Below are positions 46,478-58,397 of a DNA stretch of 64,000 nt, piece after piece. The translations under genes were made by a program, and so were the position numbers. The notes under the pieces are model-generated. The model worked only from the letters and a program-made list of their open reading frames with translations. It ran no database searches and was not told the DNA's origin. Origin of the DNA: Amycolatopsis saalfeldensis (lineage in GTDB: Bacteria > Actinomycetota > Actinomycetes > Mycobacteriales > Pseudonocardiaceae); assembly GCF_900110575.1 (NCBI RefSeq), contig NZ_FOEF01000001.1, positions 558,001 through 622,000 of the forward strand, in the 5' to 3' direction. Position 1 is the stretch's first letter. Every line of letters starts with the position of its first letter.

Positions 46478-46590
46478 GCCAACCTCCTCGCACCGGGCCC
46501 CGGGACCAATCGTTACACGCAGGCCGGGCCGGGCGCGAGCGGCATGGGATCATTCGACCAGGCCGGACGAGGCGGAAGGACGTGGGCGGT

Positions 46591-47604
46591 TTGGCGCGAG
46601 GCGACTGGAGCAAGCTGGACGAATCCGATGTGCGGGTCCGTCCCGGCAAGGGCACCAGGCCGCGCAGCAAGCGCCGCCCCGAGCACGCCGACGCCGTCAC
46701 CGCCATGGTGGTCGGCAAGGACCGGGGCCGCTGGACCTGCGCGATCGACGCCGACCCGGACCAGCTCGTGACGGCCATGCGCGCCCGTGAGATGGGCCGC
46801 GTCTCCGTGGTCGTCGGCGACATGGTGGGCGTGGTCGGCGACGTCTCGGGCAAGCCGGACACCCTCGCCCGCATCATCCGCGTCGACGAGCGCTCCAGCG
46901 TCCTGCGCCGCACGGCCGACGACACCGACCCGTACGAGCGGGTGGTGGTCGCGAACGCCGCGCAACTGCTCATCGTGACGTCGCTGGCCGACCCGCCGCC
47001 GCGGACCGGTTTCATCGACCGCTGCCTCGTCGCCTGTTACGCGGGCGGGGTGGAACCCGTGCTGTGCTTGACAAAAGCCGACCTGGCGAGCCCCGACGAG
47101 CTGCTCGCCGGCTACGCGGGGCTCGACGTGCCCGCCATCGTCACCCGGCACGACGAGAAGCCCGAAGGCCTCGCGGAACGGCTGGAAGGCCGCGTGACCG
47201 CGCTGGTCGGGCACTCCGGCGTCGGCAAGTCCACGCTGGTCAACCGCCTCGTGCCGGACGCCTCACTGGCGACCGGCGACGTCAGCGCGGTGGGCAAGGG
47301 AAGGCACACCTCCGTCGCGGCCGTCGCGCTGCCGCTCCCCCTGGCCGGCGGCGGCTGGGTGGTCGATACCCCGGGCATCCGCTCGTTCGGGCTGGCCCAC
47401 GTGACCAGCGACGACATCGTCAAGGCGTTCGAGGAGTTCGCGGAGGCCGCCGAGGAGTGCCCGACGAACTGCGGCCACCTCGGCCCGCCCGAGGACCCGG
47501 ACTGCGCGCTGGACGACGTCGTCAAGGAGGGCCGCGCGGGCGCCGACCGGCTGGCGTCGTTGCGCCGGCTGCTCACTTCACGCGCGGGCACGCTCGAGAC
47601 GTGA
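46591..47604 (+). CDS. rsgA: Ribosome small-subunit-dependent GTPase A (RsgA)
   Basis: A circularly permuted GTPase of 337 aa involved in late 30S assembly. The order of motifs is G4 (LTKADL), G1 GHSGVGKST (207-215), then G3 VVDTPGIRSFG. The C-terminal zinc site is ECPTNCGHLGPPEDPDC. An OB-fold precedes (TAMRAREMGRVSVVVGDMVG). The TTG at 46591 has GGAAGGA 10 nt upstream; the GTG at 46582 is only 1 nt from it. Its stop overlaps the next start by 4 nt. Confidence 0.93.
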   Translation: MARGDWSKLDESDVRVRPGKGTRPRSKRRPEHADAVTAMVVGKDRGRWTCAIDADPDQLVTAMRAREMGRVSVVVGDMVGVVGDVSGKPDTLARIIRVDERSSVLRRTADDTDPYERVVVANAAQLLIVTSLADPPPRTGFIDRCLVACYAGGVEPVLCLTKADLASPDELLAGYAGLDVPAIVTRHDEKPEGLAERLEGRVTALVGHSGVGKSTLVNRLVPDASLATGDVSAVGKGRHTSVAAVALPLPLAGGGWVVDTPGIRSFGLAHVTSDDIVKAFEEFAEAAEECPTNCGHLGPPEDPDCALDDVVKEGRAGADRLASLRRLLTSRAGTLET

Positions 47605-48064
47605 CCACTTTCGCCGTCGCCGCGCTGGCACTCGTTCTGACGGGCTGCGGGGCGAAGAGCGAGTCCGGCACGGCCTCGGCCAGTGGCGCCAAGCCGGAGC
47701 TGGGGCTGGCGGCGCCGTTCGGCAACGTGCTGGAGCTCGCGAGCGCGGCGAAGCAGGGCACGGAGAAGTCGAAGTCCGCGAAGATGTCCATGGAGATGTC
47801 GGCCGGCGGCAAGACCGAGGCGTCGCAGTTCGGCACCGGCAAGGCGTGGCTGAAGATCTCGCCGGACGCCACGGACCCGCTTTCGCAGGCGTTCAGCAAG
47901 GCGATGTCGCAGGCGTCGGAGCAGGGTGACCCGTCGCGGGTGCTGGACCAGGTCGCCAAGACCGGCCGGATCGTCGCTCCGACCAGACCCAGCTCGGCGT
48001 GACCGCCCCGCCGGCCGACCAGGTCGGGGACTTCGGCGAGATCGCGAAGAAGCTGGGTCACTGA
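47601..48064 (+). pseudogene. Decayed lipoprotein paralogue with internal deletions and a frameshift
   Basis: It begins as a lipoprotein (VLTGC, Cys16) and aligns with the intact gene at 48160: KAWLKISPDATDPLSQ against KPWVKVSPDGSDPFSQ, and SRVLDQVAKTG against ARTLAQVRTAG. About 45 residues before that point and about 80 after it are missing. At 47973 the frame slips; the annotated frame ends in RPSSA at 48002, whereas the other frame continues SDQTQLGVTAPPADQVGDFG to a TGA at 48064, matching the paralogue's C-terminus (APAADQLGAFAG). The GTG overlaps the rsgA stop by 4 nt. It may still be translated as a short lipoprotein. Confidence 0.75.
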
Positions 48065-48077
48065 CCCACTCCCGGTG

Positions 48078-48122
48078 ACAGTGGTTCCCCCGAACGGGTT
48101 CGGGGGAGCCACTGTGCTTTTG
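48078..48122 (+). terminator. Terminator after rsgA and the decayed lipoprotein gene
   Basis: ACAGTGG-T-TCCCCCGAA pairs with TTCGGGGGA-G-CCACTGT (17 bp with one G-U), 4-nt loop, followed by GCTTTTG. Confidence 0.9.
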
Positions 48123-48159
48123 TAGGGTCTCTTTCCGCCGGTCAGGACGGGGTTCCCGG

Positions 48160-48933
48160 ATGCGCAGGACGGCCTTGGCCCTCGGTGCCGTGCTCGCGGT
48201 GACGCTCGCCGGCGCGTGCTCCGACAACTCGTCGCCACTGTTCTCCGACGCCCGCGCGCTCGCCGACGCCGCCTCGGCCGCCACCGTCGCCGGGCACTCC
48301 GCGAAATTCACCACCGACGTCGCGGCGGGGACTCTCGTGTCACACGGGCAGGGGCAGGCGAAGTTCGCGGCGGACGGGACTTCGCTGGTGATGACCACCG
48401 ACTACATCGGCGAACCGCTGGAGCTGCGGCTGGTGGCGGGGCAGCTGTACGCGAAGGTCCCGGAGGGCTCGCGCGACCAGGTGACCGGCGGGAAGCCGTG
48501 GGTGAAGGTGTCCCCCGACGGCAGCGACCCGTTCTCCCAGGTGCTCGGCGGCAGCCTCGCGCAGCTGACCGAGCAGAACGACCCGGCGCGCACGCTCGCG
48601 CAGGTCCGCACGGCGGGGACCCTCGCGTCCGGCGAGCGGACCCAGCTCGACGGCGTCGGCGCCGAGCACTACCGGGTGGACGTCGACCTGGCGAAGCTCG
48701 GCTCGGAACTGCCCGCCGGACTGCCGCCGGGCAGCGTGGTGCCCGGCACGAAAGTCCCCCTCGAACTGTGGCTCGACGCGGCGGACCGGCCGCTGCAGCT
48801 GGTGCTGGACCTGACGCCGATCCTCAAGGGGCCTGACGGCGCCCGGATCACCGCGCGGTACAGCGGCTGGGGCTCGCCCGTGGACGTCCAGGCCCCCGCC
48901 GCCGACCAGCTGGGCGCGTTCGCCGGCAGCTGA
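48160..48933 (+). CDS. Lipoprotein, LppX/LprAFG-like
   Basis: A 257-aa exported lipoprotein, signal ending TLAGAC with Cys20. The mature protein has the beta-rich pattern of the LppX/LprG fold: AATVAGHSAKFTTDV, VMTTDYIGEPLELRLVAGQL, GVGAEHYRVDVDLAKL and a run VPLELWLDAADRPLQLVLDL. Characterised relatives carry lipids across the envelope; that role here is inference. It is the intact copy of the decayed gene just upstream, separated by a terminator. Confidence 0.85.
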   Translation: MRRTALALGAVLAVTLAGACSDNSSPLFSDARALADAASAATVAGHSAKFTTDVAAGTLVSHGQGQAKFAADGTSLVMTTDYIGEPLELRLVAGQLYAKVPEGSRDQVTGGKPWVKVSPDGSDPFSQVLGGSLAQLTEQNDPARTLAQVRTAGTLASGERTQLDGVGAEHYRVDVDLAKLGSELPAGLPPGSVVPGTKVPLELWLDAADRPLQLVLDLTPILKGPDGARITARYSGWGSPVDVQAPAADQLGAFAGS

Positions 48934-48937
48934 CGCG

Positions 48938-49429
48938 CTACAGCAGCTCCAGGAAAAACGGCAGCTCCTGCGGCGCGTACCAGGCCAGCTCGTGGTCTTC
49001 CGCGTCGCCGAGGGCGAACTCGGCGTCCTCGTCGCCCAGGTCGGCGGCGTCGATCACGTCGGCGGCCGCGGCGACGGCTTCGGTTGCCTCGGGCGCGTCC
49101 ACGTGAATGGCGGCGATCTGCGAGAGCGGCACCGGGCCGTCGAGGCGCACCACTGGCGCGTCCAGGTCCGAGCGCAGCGTCACGTTCTCGACGTCGGCCG
49201 ACACGACGACGCGGCGTGGCTCCGCCTTCTCCTCCGCCGCGATGAGACGGATCGACGCGCGCGCCGCGTCGAGGAGCGCGGCGTACTCCAGCTCTTCGTC
49301 GGAGCCGCTGACGTACGCCTCGCGAAGCGCGGGCGTCAACGCGAAGCCCGTGCCGCTGCGGGCGCGGAACTCGCCGTTCGCCTCGAGGTCACGGAGCATC
49401 GCGATCGTCGCGGGGAGATAAACCCTCAC
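48938..49429 (-). CDS. DUF6912 family protein (Rv3231c-like)
   Basis: A 163-aa soluble acidic protein, starting MRVYLPATIAMLRDLEANGE and ending APQELPFFLELL. It matches the conserved actinobacterial family found beside the TGS gene in mycobacteria. Function unknown. The GTG overlaps the stop of the WS/DGAT gene by 4 nt (GTGA), so the two are co-translated. Confidence 0.85.
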   Translation of the reverse strand: MRVYLPATIAMLRDLEANGEFRARSGTGFALTPALREAYVSGSDEELEYAALLDAARASIRLIAAEEKAEPRRVVVSADVENVTLRSDLDAPVVRLDGPVPLSQIAAIHVDAPEATEAVAAAADVIDAADLGDEDAEFALGDAEDHELAWYAPQELPFFLELL

Positions 49430-50832
49430 CAGTGCGCACCCTTCAGTTCTTCCAGCGCTTCCTCGATCATCCCGCCGAGCAGCCCGATGTCGAACGCGGC
49501 CTTGCGGTCGCCGTTGAGTCCGAAGTAGACACCGCCGTGGTAGGACGTGACCCCGATCGCCAGCGCCTGGGTGCGCATCAGCGGCATCACGGGGAACATC
49601 TCCACCAGTCTCGCCTCCCCCGCGTACATCGGCACCTGCGGCCCCGGCGAGTTGGTGACCATGACGGTGAAAATGCGCCCGGACAGCGATCCCGCGGCCC
49701 GCGCGCCGAGCGAGTGCAGCGTCGCCGGCGCGAATCCCCCGACCTTCAGCAGCCCGCGCGCGGCGACCGAGCGGCCGGACTCCAGGTGCTCGGCGATCGC
49801 GTGCCCGATGTGCTGCAGCCGCAGCACGGCGTTGGGCTCACCCACCGGCAGGTCGATCAGGAACGCCGCCACCTGGTTGCCGACCAGCGCGGGAGTGGAG
49901 AATTCGGCGGTTTCGGCGTCTCGCACGGCCATCGGCACGAGTGCTCGGACGGTGGTTGTCGGGGTCAGGGCCGAGCCGCGCGAGAGCAGCCATTCGCGCA
50001 GGGCGCCGGTGATGGCGGCGAGGACCACGTCGTTCACCGTGCCGCCGTGCTCGGCGCGGACCTTGCGGAAGTCCTCCAGCCGCGTGCGCACCACGGAGAA
50101 CAGCCGGCCACCGGACACGCGCACGTTCAGCGGCCCGGACGGCGCCGGGCTCACCACCGTGCGCAGCGTCGACGCGACGCCACCGAGCGTTTCGGCCACC
50201 TTGCCCAGCGAGGCGACGGCGTCGTCCGCGGCCGAGCGCACGTTCTCCACCAGCTCGGTCGGGCGTTGCACGGTCTCGCTGACGGCGTCGAGCACCAGCT
50301 GCGCCCGGCTCGGCTCGCGCCGGGGCGTCCAGGTGTCCTCGAACGGCTCCGGCGGCGCCGGGCGCGCGTCCAGGATGAGCTGGCCGAGGTCGATGGTGCC
50401 GATGCCGTCCACAACGGACTGATGCGTTTTCGTCACCAGCGCCACGCGGTCGCCGGCCAGCCCCTCGACGAAGTACGCCTCCCACAGCGGCCGTTCGGGC
50501 GCCAGCCTTCGTGAAATCAGGCGCGCGACCAGGTCGAACAGCTGCTCGTCGGTCCCCGGCTGCGGCAGCGCGGAGCGCCGGACGTGGTAGTTGAGGTCGA
50601 AGTCGGTGTCGTCCACCCACACCGGGCGCGCGAGGTGGCCGGGCACCGTCAGCACCCGCTGGCGGTACCGCGGCAGGAACGCCAGCCGCGCGCCGATCAG
50701 GTCCAGCAGCTGCCCGTAGTCGAACCCGGTGCGCGGCCGCTCGAAAATCGCCACGCTGCCGACGTGCATCGGGGTCGCGTGGTCCTCGACGTACAGGAAG
50801 GAGGCGTCCAGCGCGGACAGGCGGTCGGGCAT
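49426..50832 (-). CDS. Wax ester synthase/diacylglycerol acyltransferase (WS/DGAT)
   Basis: A 468-aa bacterial acyl-CoA:diacylglycerol/alcohol acyltransferase. It begins MPDRLSALDASFLYVEDHAT, with PLWEAYFVEGL and the late motif VMVTNSPGPQVPMY. The active-site motif reads HQSVVDG (137-143) instead of HHxxxDG, so the second histidine, usually the catalytic base, is glutamine. Activity is thus in doubt, although the rest is intact. It corresponds to mycobacterial Rv3234c (Tgs3) by position. It is divergent from the rRNA methyltransferase. Confidence 0.92.
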   Translation of the reverse strand: MPDRLSALDASFLYVEDHATPMHVGSVAIFERPRTGFDYGQLLDLIGARLAFLPRYRQRVLTVPGHLARPVWVDDTDFDLNYHVRRSALPQPGTDEQLFDLVARLISRRLAPERPLWEAYFVEGLAGDRVALVTKTHQSVVDGIGTIDLGQLILDARPAPPEPFEDTWTPRREPSRAQLVLDAVSETVQRPTELVENVRSAADDAVASLGKVAETLGGVASTLRTVVSPAPSGPLNVRVSGGRLFSVVRTRLEDFRKVRAEHGGTVNDVVLAAITGALREWLLSRGSALTPTTTVRALVPMAVRDAETAEFSTPALVGNQVAAFLIDLPVGEPNAVLRLQHIGHAIAEHLESGRSVAARGLLKVGGFAPATLHSLGARAAGSLSGRIFTVMVTNSPGPQVPMYAGEARLVEMFPVMPLMRTQALAIGVTSYHGGVYFGLNGDRKAAFDIGLLGGMIEEALEELKGAHW

Positions 50833-50866
50833 GGGCCGATCCTTACACAGTGCGAGACTGGCCCGC

Positions 50867-51631
50867 GTGGGTGATGACGAGGCGGTTTCGCCGAAAGACC
50901 GGTTCCTGACCGTGTACGGGCGCAAGCCGGTGCTCGAGGCGCTGGCGGACACCGGTCTCGAGGTCGACAAGGTGATCCTCGCCGACACCGCGCGCGGCCC
51001 GGGCGCCACGGAGATCCAGCGGGCGGCGAAGGCGGCCGGGGTGCCGGTCCAGCGCGCGAGCGCGCACCGGGTGAAAGTGCTGGCCGGCAACGGCAAACAG
51101 GACCAGGGCGTGCTCGCCGACGTCGTCGCGCCGCGGATGCGCTCGCTCGCCGCGGCGCTGGAAGACCGGCGTCCGCCCGCGCGGGTGCTGCTGCTCGACG
51201 GCATCACCACGCCCGCGAACGTCGGGATGATCCTCCGCACGGCCACCGCGGCCGGGCTGGAGGGCGTGGTCGTGCCGCGGCGGGGCGTCGCCGCGCTGGA
51301 TCCGCTGGTGGTCAAGGCTTCCGCGGGCGTCGCGTTCCGCGCGCCGGTGCTGCGTTGTGGCAGCGCGCGCGAAGCGGCGGAGCTACTGACGGAGGCGGGG
51401 TACAGCCTGTACGCGCTGGGCGCGTCCGCGAAGACGACGCTGTACAACGCGGATCTGCCGCAGCGCGCGGCCTTCGTCCTGGGCGCCGAGACCGCGGGCG
51501 TCGGCGAGGAGGTCGGCGAACTGGTGACGGAATGGCTGTCCATCCCGATGCCCGGCGACGTCGAATCCCTGAACGTCTCGGCGGCGGCGGCCGTGCTGTC
51601 GTTCGAACTGGTCCGGCGCGCCGTCAGCTGA
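50867..51631 (+). CDS. SpoU/TrmH family 2'-O-ribose RNA methyltransferase
   Basis: A 254-aa SPOUT methyltransferase. An N-terminal substrate-binding domain (FLTVYGRKPVLEALADTGLE) is followed by the knot motifs LLLDGITTPANVGMILRTAT, FVLGAETAGV and IPMPGDVESLNVSAAAAVL. It is of the RlmB/TrmH group that methylates 23S rRNA or tRNA; the exact site is unknown. Start is the GTG at 50867. Confidence 0.92.
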   Translation: MGDDEAVSPKDRFLTVYGRKPVLEALADTGLEVDKVILADTARGPGATEIQRAAKAAGVPVQRASAHRVKVLAGNGKQDQGVLADVVAPRMRSLAAALEDRRPPARVLLLDGITTPANVGMILRTATAAGLEGVVVPRRGVAALDPLVVKASAGVAFRAPVLRCGSAREAAELLTEAGYSLYALGASAKTTLYNADLPQRAAFVLGAETAGVGEEVGELVTEWLSIPMPGDVESLNVSAAAAVLSFELVRRAVS

Positions 51632-52007
51632 ACAAGGCGGCCAGCTCGTCGAGCGTGGCGGGCACGCTGAGGTGGTGGATGCCGACCAGTCCGGCGTCGG
51701 CGGCGCCTTGGACGTTTCGCGCGGAATCGTCCACGAAGGCGCAGGTCACGGCGGACAGCCCGAGCCGCTCGGCGGCGATGAGGTAGATCTCGCGGTCCGG
51801 CTTGGCGACGCCGACCTCACCGGAGAAGACGAGGGCGTCGAAGTACTCGGCCAGCTCGGCCTTCGCGCCGGGACCGGCGCCGGGCGCGTTGGACACGAGC
51901 GCGGTGCGGGTGCCGCGGGCCCGGGCGGCGCGGAGGTAGTCGTAGAGCAGGTGCGCGTCGGGGTCGGTCAGGACACCCGCGTAGTCGACCAGCAACCCTT
52001 TGAGCAC
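51624..52007 (-). CDS. HAD-IA-like hydrolase
   Basis: A 127-aa short HAD protein. Motif 1 is LLVDYAGVLT (Asp8), with Ala-Gly where the second aspartate usually stands, as in the DYGGVL subgroup. Motif 2 is ALVSNAP, motif 3 GVAKPDREIY and motif 4 CAFVDDSARNV. The cap domain is very small, so it is a minimal HAD. The start GTG at 52007 is preceded by TAGGGT (52020-52015) with 7 nt between. It overlaps the 3' end of the methyltransferase by 8 nt. Confidence 0.85.
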   Translation of the reverse strand: MLKGLLVDYAGVLTDPDAHLLYDYLRAARARGTRTALVSNAPGAGPGAKAELAEYFDALVFSGEVGVAKPDREIYLIAAERLGLSAVTCAFVDDSARNVQGAADAGLVGIHHLSVPATLDELAALFS

Positions 52008-52161
52008 CCGGCCCACCCTAGCCTCGGCCGGCGCTAGCACAGCCCGCGGATCTGGTGGGCAGCCTTCGGCGGTTTTCCCCGGATCAGGCGGGACTTGTCG
52101 CGTTTTCCGGCTCCCCGGCCCACTACTGGCGACGGATCGTCCGAGTTTCGGGGAGGAACAT

Positions 52162-52662
52162 ATGACGATCGACCACCGCATCAGCACGCTGGCGCCGTTC
52201 GAACCGGCGCCACGACCCCACCCGGCCCGCAAGCGGCCCGGGAGCCGCCCAGTACGTGATCTGCCGCCGGCGGACCGGCTGGTCACGACGTTGCCGGAAC
52301 CGCCGGACGACCACCGCCTGACGCAACGGCTGAACACGATCCTCGAGGTCCTGGTCCGCCGCCGCCCGGCCGCCCAGATCGAGCACCTGGTCGACCCGGC
52401 GCTGTTCGCCCGCCTGCGCGAACACCCCCGCCTGCCCGGCACCCGCCACCGCATCGGCCCGCTCCACGTCTGCCACCCGTCGGACACCGCGATCGAAGCC
52501 TGCGCCACCATCCGCAGCGGCCCGCGGGTACTCGCCCTGGCCGCCCGCTTCCAGCAAACGCGATCCGGCTGGGTGTGCATGCGCTTCCACCTCCTGGCCC
52601 CGAGAACCGGCCCGATGCGAGCAGTCCAACCCACCGCCCCGATCCGGCGGCTGGCCGCCTGA
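52162..52662 (+). CDS. Rv3235 family protein
   Basis: A 166-aa basic protein. The conserved part is LTQRLNTILEVLVRRRPAAQ, LVDPALFARLREHPRLPG and VCHPSDTAIEACATI, ahead of FQQTRSGWVCMRFHLL, matching the actinobacterial Rv3235-type family found upstream of secA. Members are unstudied; some resemble SecA-linked accessory proteins. GGGAGGA at 52151-52157 lies 4 nt before the ATG. Confidence 0.88.
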   Translation: MTIDHRISTLAPFEPAPRPHPARKRPGSRPVRDLPPADRLVTTLPEPPDDHRLTQRLNTILEVLVRRRPAAQIEHLVDPALFARLREHPRLPGTRHRIGPLHVCHPSDTAIEACATIRSGPRVLALAARFQQTRSGWVCMRFHLLAPRTGPMRAVQPTAPIRRLAA

Positions 52663-52702
52663 GCCAGCTCCGTGCCGGCAGCGACACGGCGGTCGGCCAC
52701 CG

Positions 52703-52985
52703 TTCGGCAGCCGTCCGCCGGAGCCAGCCCCGGCGGACGGTCCCGCCAGGCCAACCGCCACAGCACCTGGTTACCTGAGCACTTCGGCAGCCGTTCGCCC
52801 GAGCCAGCCCCGGGCGAACGGCTCCCACCGCGCAACCAGCACCACCACTGGACGCCTCGACAAATCGGCAGCCGACCACCGGAGCCAACCCCAGGCGAAC
52901 GGCTCCCACCGCCCAACCAGCACGACCGCCGGACGCCAGTTCGGCAGCCGACCACCCGAGCCAACCCCAGGCGGACGGGGTCTCA
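52703..52985. repeat. Four tandem ~80-bp repeats with conserved stem-loops
   Basis: Units begin with TTCGGCAGCC-like sequence at 52703, 52783, 52864 and 52940. The first holds CCGTCCGCCG/CGGCGGACGG (52711-52740) and the second AGCCGTTCGCCC/GGGCGAACGGCT (52789-52823), with the same GAGCCAGCCC loop; the stems differ by paired changes. The third and fourth keep the right arm but have altered left arms. Conceptual proteins are low complexity, so this is not coding. The rest of 52663-53247 holds no gene. Confidence 0.8.
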
Positions 52986-53026
52986 CTCCTCAACCGGTAC
53001 GGCGACCGGCCCGTTGAGGAATGAGA
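52981..53026. terminator. Stem-loop after the repeat block
   Basis: TCTCA-C-TCCTCAAC pairs with GTTGAGGA-A-TGAGA (13 bp with one mismatch), 18-nt loop. It may terminate the Rv3235-like transcript. Confidence 0.5.
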
Positions 53027-53247
53027 GGCCCGGTCGCCGCGCCGGTGCGGGGGCTGGCGGCTTGGGTTCGCGGATGGCCGAGTTCGGTCACGCGCGAACG
53101 TTCACCGGGCAGCAAGGTCGTTCACGAGAAGACGATGGCCGGCGACGGCTCTGCTCGCGACCCCGTCACTCGGGACCGGGCGGCGGGATCGTTCATTCCG
53201 GCCGAGTCCGCCGCAGGTGCTCCGGGACAGCGGTCCTGAAAATCCGG

Positions 53248-54474
53248 TCAGCTGGTCGAAACCGGCAGGCTCGCGAGGCCGCGCAAGGTGGTCATCGGGC
53301 CCCAGGACGGGGCGCCGGCGAGGTGCAGCGAGGGGACTCGGCGCGCGAGCGCGCGGAAGACGATCCGGCCTTCCAACCGGGCCAGCGGCGCGCCGAGACA
53401 GAAGTGGATGCCCTGGCCGAACGCGAGGTGGCGGCCGGGTTCGCGGGACGGGTCGAAGCGGTCCGGGTCCGCGTGACCGGCCGGATCACGGTTGGCCGCG
53501 CCGATCAGGACGATCGCCTGCGTGCCCGCAGACACAGCGAAGCCGCCGACAGACGTGTCGCGCAAGGCGGTCCGCGAAGTGAGCTGCACCGGCGAGTCGT
53601 AGCGCAGCACCTCTTCGACCGCCGGCTCCGCCAGCTCGCCGCCGGTGCCCAGCGCCCCGAGGCCGGCGGGTTCGCGCAGCAGCGCCAGCACGCCGTTGCC
53701 GATCAGGTTGGTGGTGGTCACGTGGCCGGCAACCAGCAGCAGCGTCAGGGTGACGAGCAGTTCGCCCTCGCTGAGCTTGTCACCCGCGTCCGACACGGTG
53801 ACCAGGTCGGACAGCAGGTCCTGGCCCGGGGCGCGCCGGCGCTCGGCCGCCAGCTCCCGGAAATACGCGACGAACTCGCGGCGGGCGCGCACCGCCGCCG
53901 TCCGGTCGGCCTCCGACAACAGGAAATCCGGGTCGACCGCCCGCGCCATGGCGTGGGACCAGCCGGCGAAACGCTCGCGGTCGGCCAGTGGGACGCCCAG
54001 CATCTCGCTGATCACCTCGACCGGGAGCGGCGCCGCGAGCGCGGGCATCAGGTCGGCCCCGCCCGCGTCGAGCAGATCGGTGACCAGCCGGTCGGCGATC
54101 GCCTCGATGCGCGGGGCCAGCCGCTCCACCGTGCGCGGCGTGAACGCCTTCGACACCAGCCGCCGCAGACGCGTGTGATCCGGCGGGTTCAGGCCGAGGA
54201 ACGCCCGTACCACCCGCCCGTTTTCGTCCACCGGCTCGTCGGCGTCACGCTCGGCCGGGTCCAGCAGCTCCGGCTCGGGATGGCCGAACGCCGGATCGCG
54301 CACCAGCTCGGTGGCCTCGGCCAAACCGCTCACCACCAGCGAGCCCGGCGCCAGCTCGGTGACCGCCGACCGCGCGCGCCACCGCCCGTACAGCGGATAG
54401 GGATCCGCTTTGTGCCGGGGCGCGAACATTTCCGTGAGTTCCTGCGGATCCGCTCGCACGGGCGCGGTGGCCAC
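53248..54474 (-). CDS. Cytochrome P450
   Basis: A 408-aa bacterial P450. The ExxR is in [12 protein letters not shown], the heme loop is [17 protein letters not shown] with Cys359, and the C-helix [18 protein letters not shown] is typical of CYP105/107-like enzymes. The I-helix reads AGHVTT (249-254), so the usual acidic residue before threonine is Val252. The GTG at 54474 follows GGAGG by 7 nt. Redox partners and substrate are not nearby. It interrupts the otherwise conserved Rv3235-secA order. Confidence 0.94.
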   Translation of the reverse strand: MATAPVRADPQELTEMFAPRHKADPYPLYGRWRARSAVTELAPGSLVVSGLAEATELVRDPAFGHPEPELLDPAERDADEPVDENGRVVRAFLGLNPPDHTRLRRLVSKAFTPRTVERLAPRIEAIADRLVTDLLDAGGADLMPALAAPLPVEVISEMLGVPLADRERFAGWSHAMARAVDPDFLLSEADRTAAVRARREFVAYFRELAAERRRAPGQDLLSDLVTVSDAGDKLSEGELLVTLTLLLVAGHVTTTNLIGNGVLALLREPAGLGALGTGGELAEPAVEEVLRYDSPVQLTSRTALRDTSVGGFAVSAGTQAIVLIGAANRDPAGHADPDRFDPSREPGRHLAFGQGIHFCLGAPLARLEGRIVFRALARRVPSLHLAGAPSWGPMTTLRGLASLPVSTS

Positions 54475-54492
54475 CGGAGTCCCTCCTACCCG

Positions 54493-54529
54493 AAAAAGCC
54501 GCGGGCCGTCCTATTCGGACGGCCCGCGG
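54493..54529 (-). terminator. secA terminator
   Basis: On the minus strand CCGCGGGCCGTCC and GGACGGCCCGCGG (13 bp, 5-nt loop) are followed by a T-run (54497-54493). It lies 10 nt after the secA stop. Confidence 0.92.
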
Positions 54530-54538
54530 TACCGAAGG

Positions 54539-57469
<2,931 letters not shown>

Positions 57470-57650
57470 CCGGTCGACCTCACTAGCTGATCTCGATCGC
57501 ACCCGAGCCGGTCCCGGGCAATCTGGGCACGGCGGCGCCCGAGTGCGTCGCCGTCGTCTGACCCCATCGTAGGGAACACGGCGCGGTCCGTGCACGCACG
57601 TGCTTGTCAAAGGCCACGAAAAGCCCCGGTGACACCCTACCTTCGACGTG

Positions 57651-57686
57651 CGGATGGCCCGCACGCGAGCGCGTGCGGGCCATCCG
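57651..57686. terminator. Long perfect hairpin after hpf
   Basis: CGGATGGCCCGCACGC (57651-57666) pairs with GCGTGCGGGCCATCCG (57671-57686), 16 bp, 4-nt loop, without a T-run. It lies 21 bp beyond the hpf stop, upstream of secA. Confidence 0.75.
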
Positions 57687-57707
57687 GGACAGCTGATCGG
57701 AGCGGGC

Positions 57708-58397
57708 TCAGCCGAGCCGGATCACGCCGTAGTCGAAGCCCTTTCGCCGGTAGACGACACTCGGCCGGCCGGCCTCGGAGTCGTTGAACAGGTAGAAGTC
57801 GTGGCCGACCAGCTCCATCTCGTAGAGAGCCTGGTCCACCGTCATCGGGTCCGCGCCGTGCTGCTTCTCGCGGACGACGCGGCCGGGCTGATGGCCCGGT
57901 TCGTCGTCTTCCCAGCGCTTCTGCTGGGGAATCTCCCCGGTGCCCGCGAAACCGTTCACCATGGGTTCGGCCGCTTCGCTCTCGGGGGCGTCCAGCACCG
58001 CCGTACCGGCGGCAGGACGGGCGACGGCGTCGGATCCGCCGGCCATCGCCACGGAGGTCGCCTCGGCGACCGACTCCGGGCGGCTGCGTCCGTAGTGCAC
58101 GCGCCGCCGGTCGTGTGTCCGCCTCAGCCGGTTCTCCAGCTTGGTGACGGCGGAGTCGAGCGCGGCGTAGAAGTCCGCGGCGCACGCTTCAGCGCGTACG
58201 GCCGGGCCGCGGCCCTTCCCGGTGATCTCAACGCGCTGGCAGCTCTTGGACTGCCGGCGGTTGGGCTCGTGGAAGAGCTCGACCTCGTAGCGGATGACCT
58301 TCTTGTCGTAGCGCTCGAGCCGGGCCAGCTTCTCGCTGACGAGTGCCCGATAGTGCTCGGGCACCTCCACGTTGCGGCCCTTAACGACGATGTCCAT
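57708..58397 (-). CDS. hpf: Long-form ribosome hibernation promoting factor
   Basis: A 229-aa long HPF that dimerises 70S ribosomes. The N-terminal RaiA domain reads [20 protein letters not shown] and then [20 protein letters not shown]; a linker of about 60 residues follows. The C-terminal dimerisation domain ends [18 protein letters not shown]. The ATG at 58397 follows GGGAGG by 7 nt. It corresponds to Rv3241c and keeps its place beside secA1. Confidence 0.95.
   Translation of the reverse strand: MDIVVKGRNVEVPEHYRALVSEKLARLERYDKKVIRYEVELFHEPNRRQSKSCQRVEITGKGRGPAVRAEACAADFYAALDSAVTKLENRLRRTHDRRRVHYGRSRPESVAEATSVAMAGGSDAVARPAAGTAVLDAPESEAAEPMVNGFAGTGEIPQQKRWEDDEPGHQPGRVVREKQHGADPMTVDQALYEMELVGHDFYLFNDSEAGRPSVVYRRKGFDYGVIRLG

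Noticed and set aside
51624-52964. 446-codon frame ending as the HAD protein
   Set aside because: Only the last 127 codons are protein-like; the upstream part is antisense to the Rv3235-like gene and runs through the repeats.
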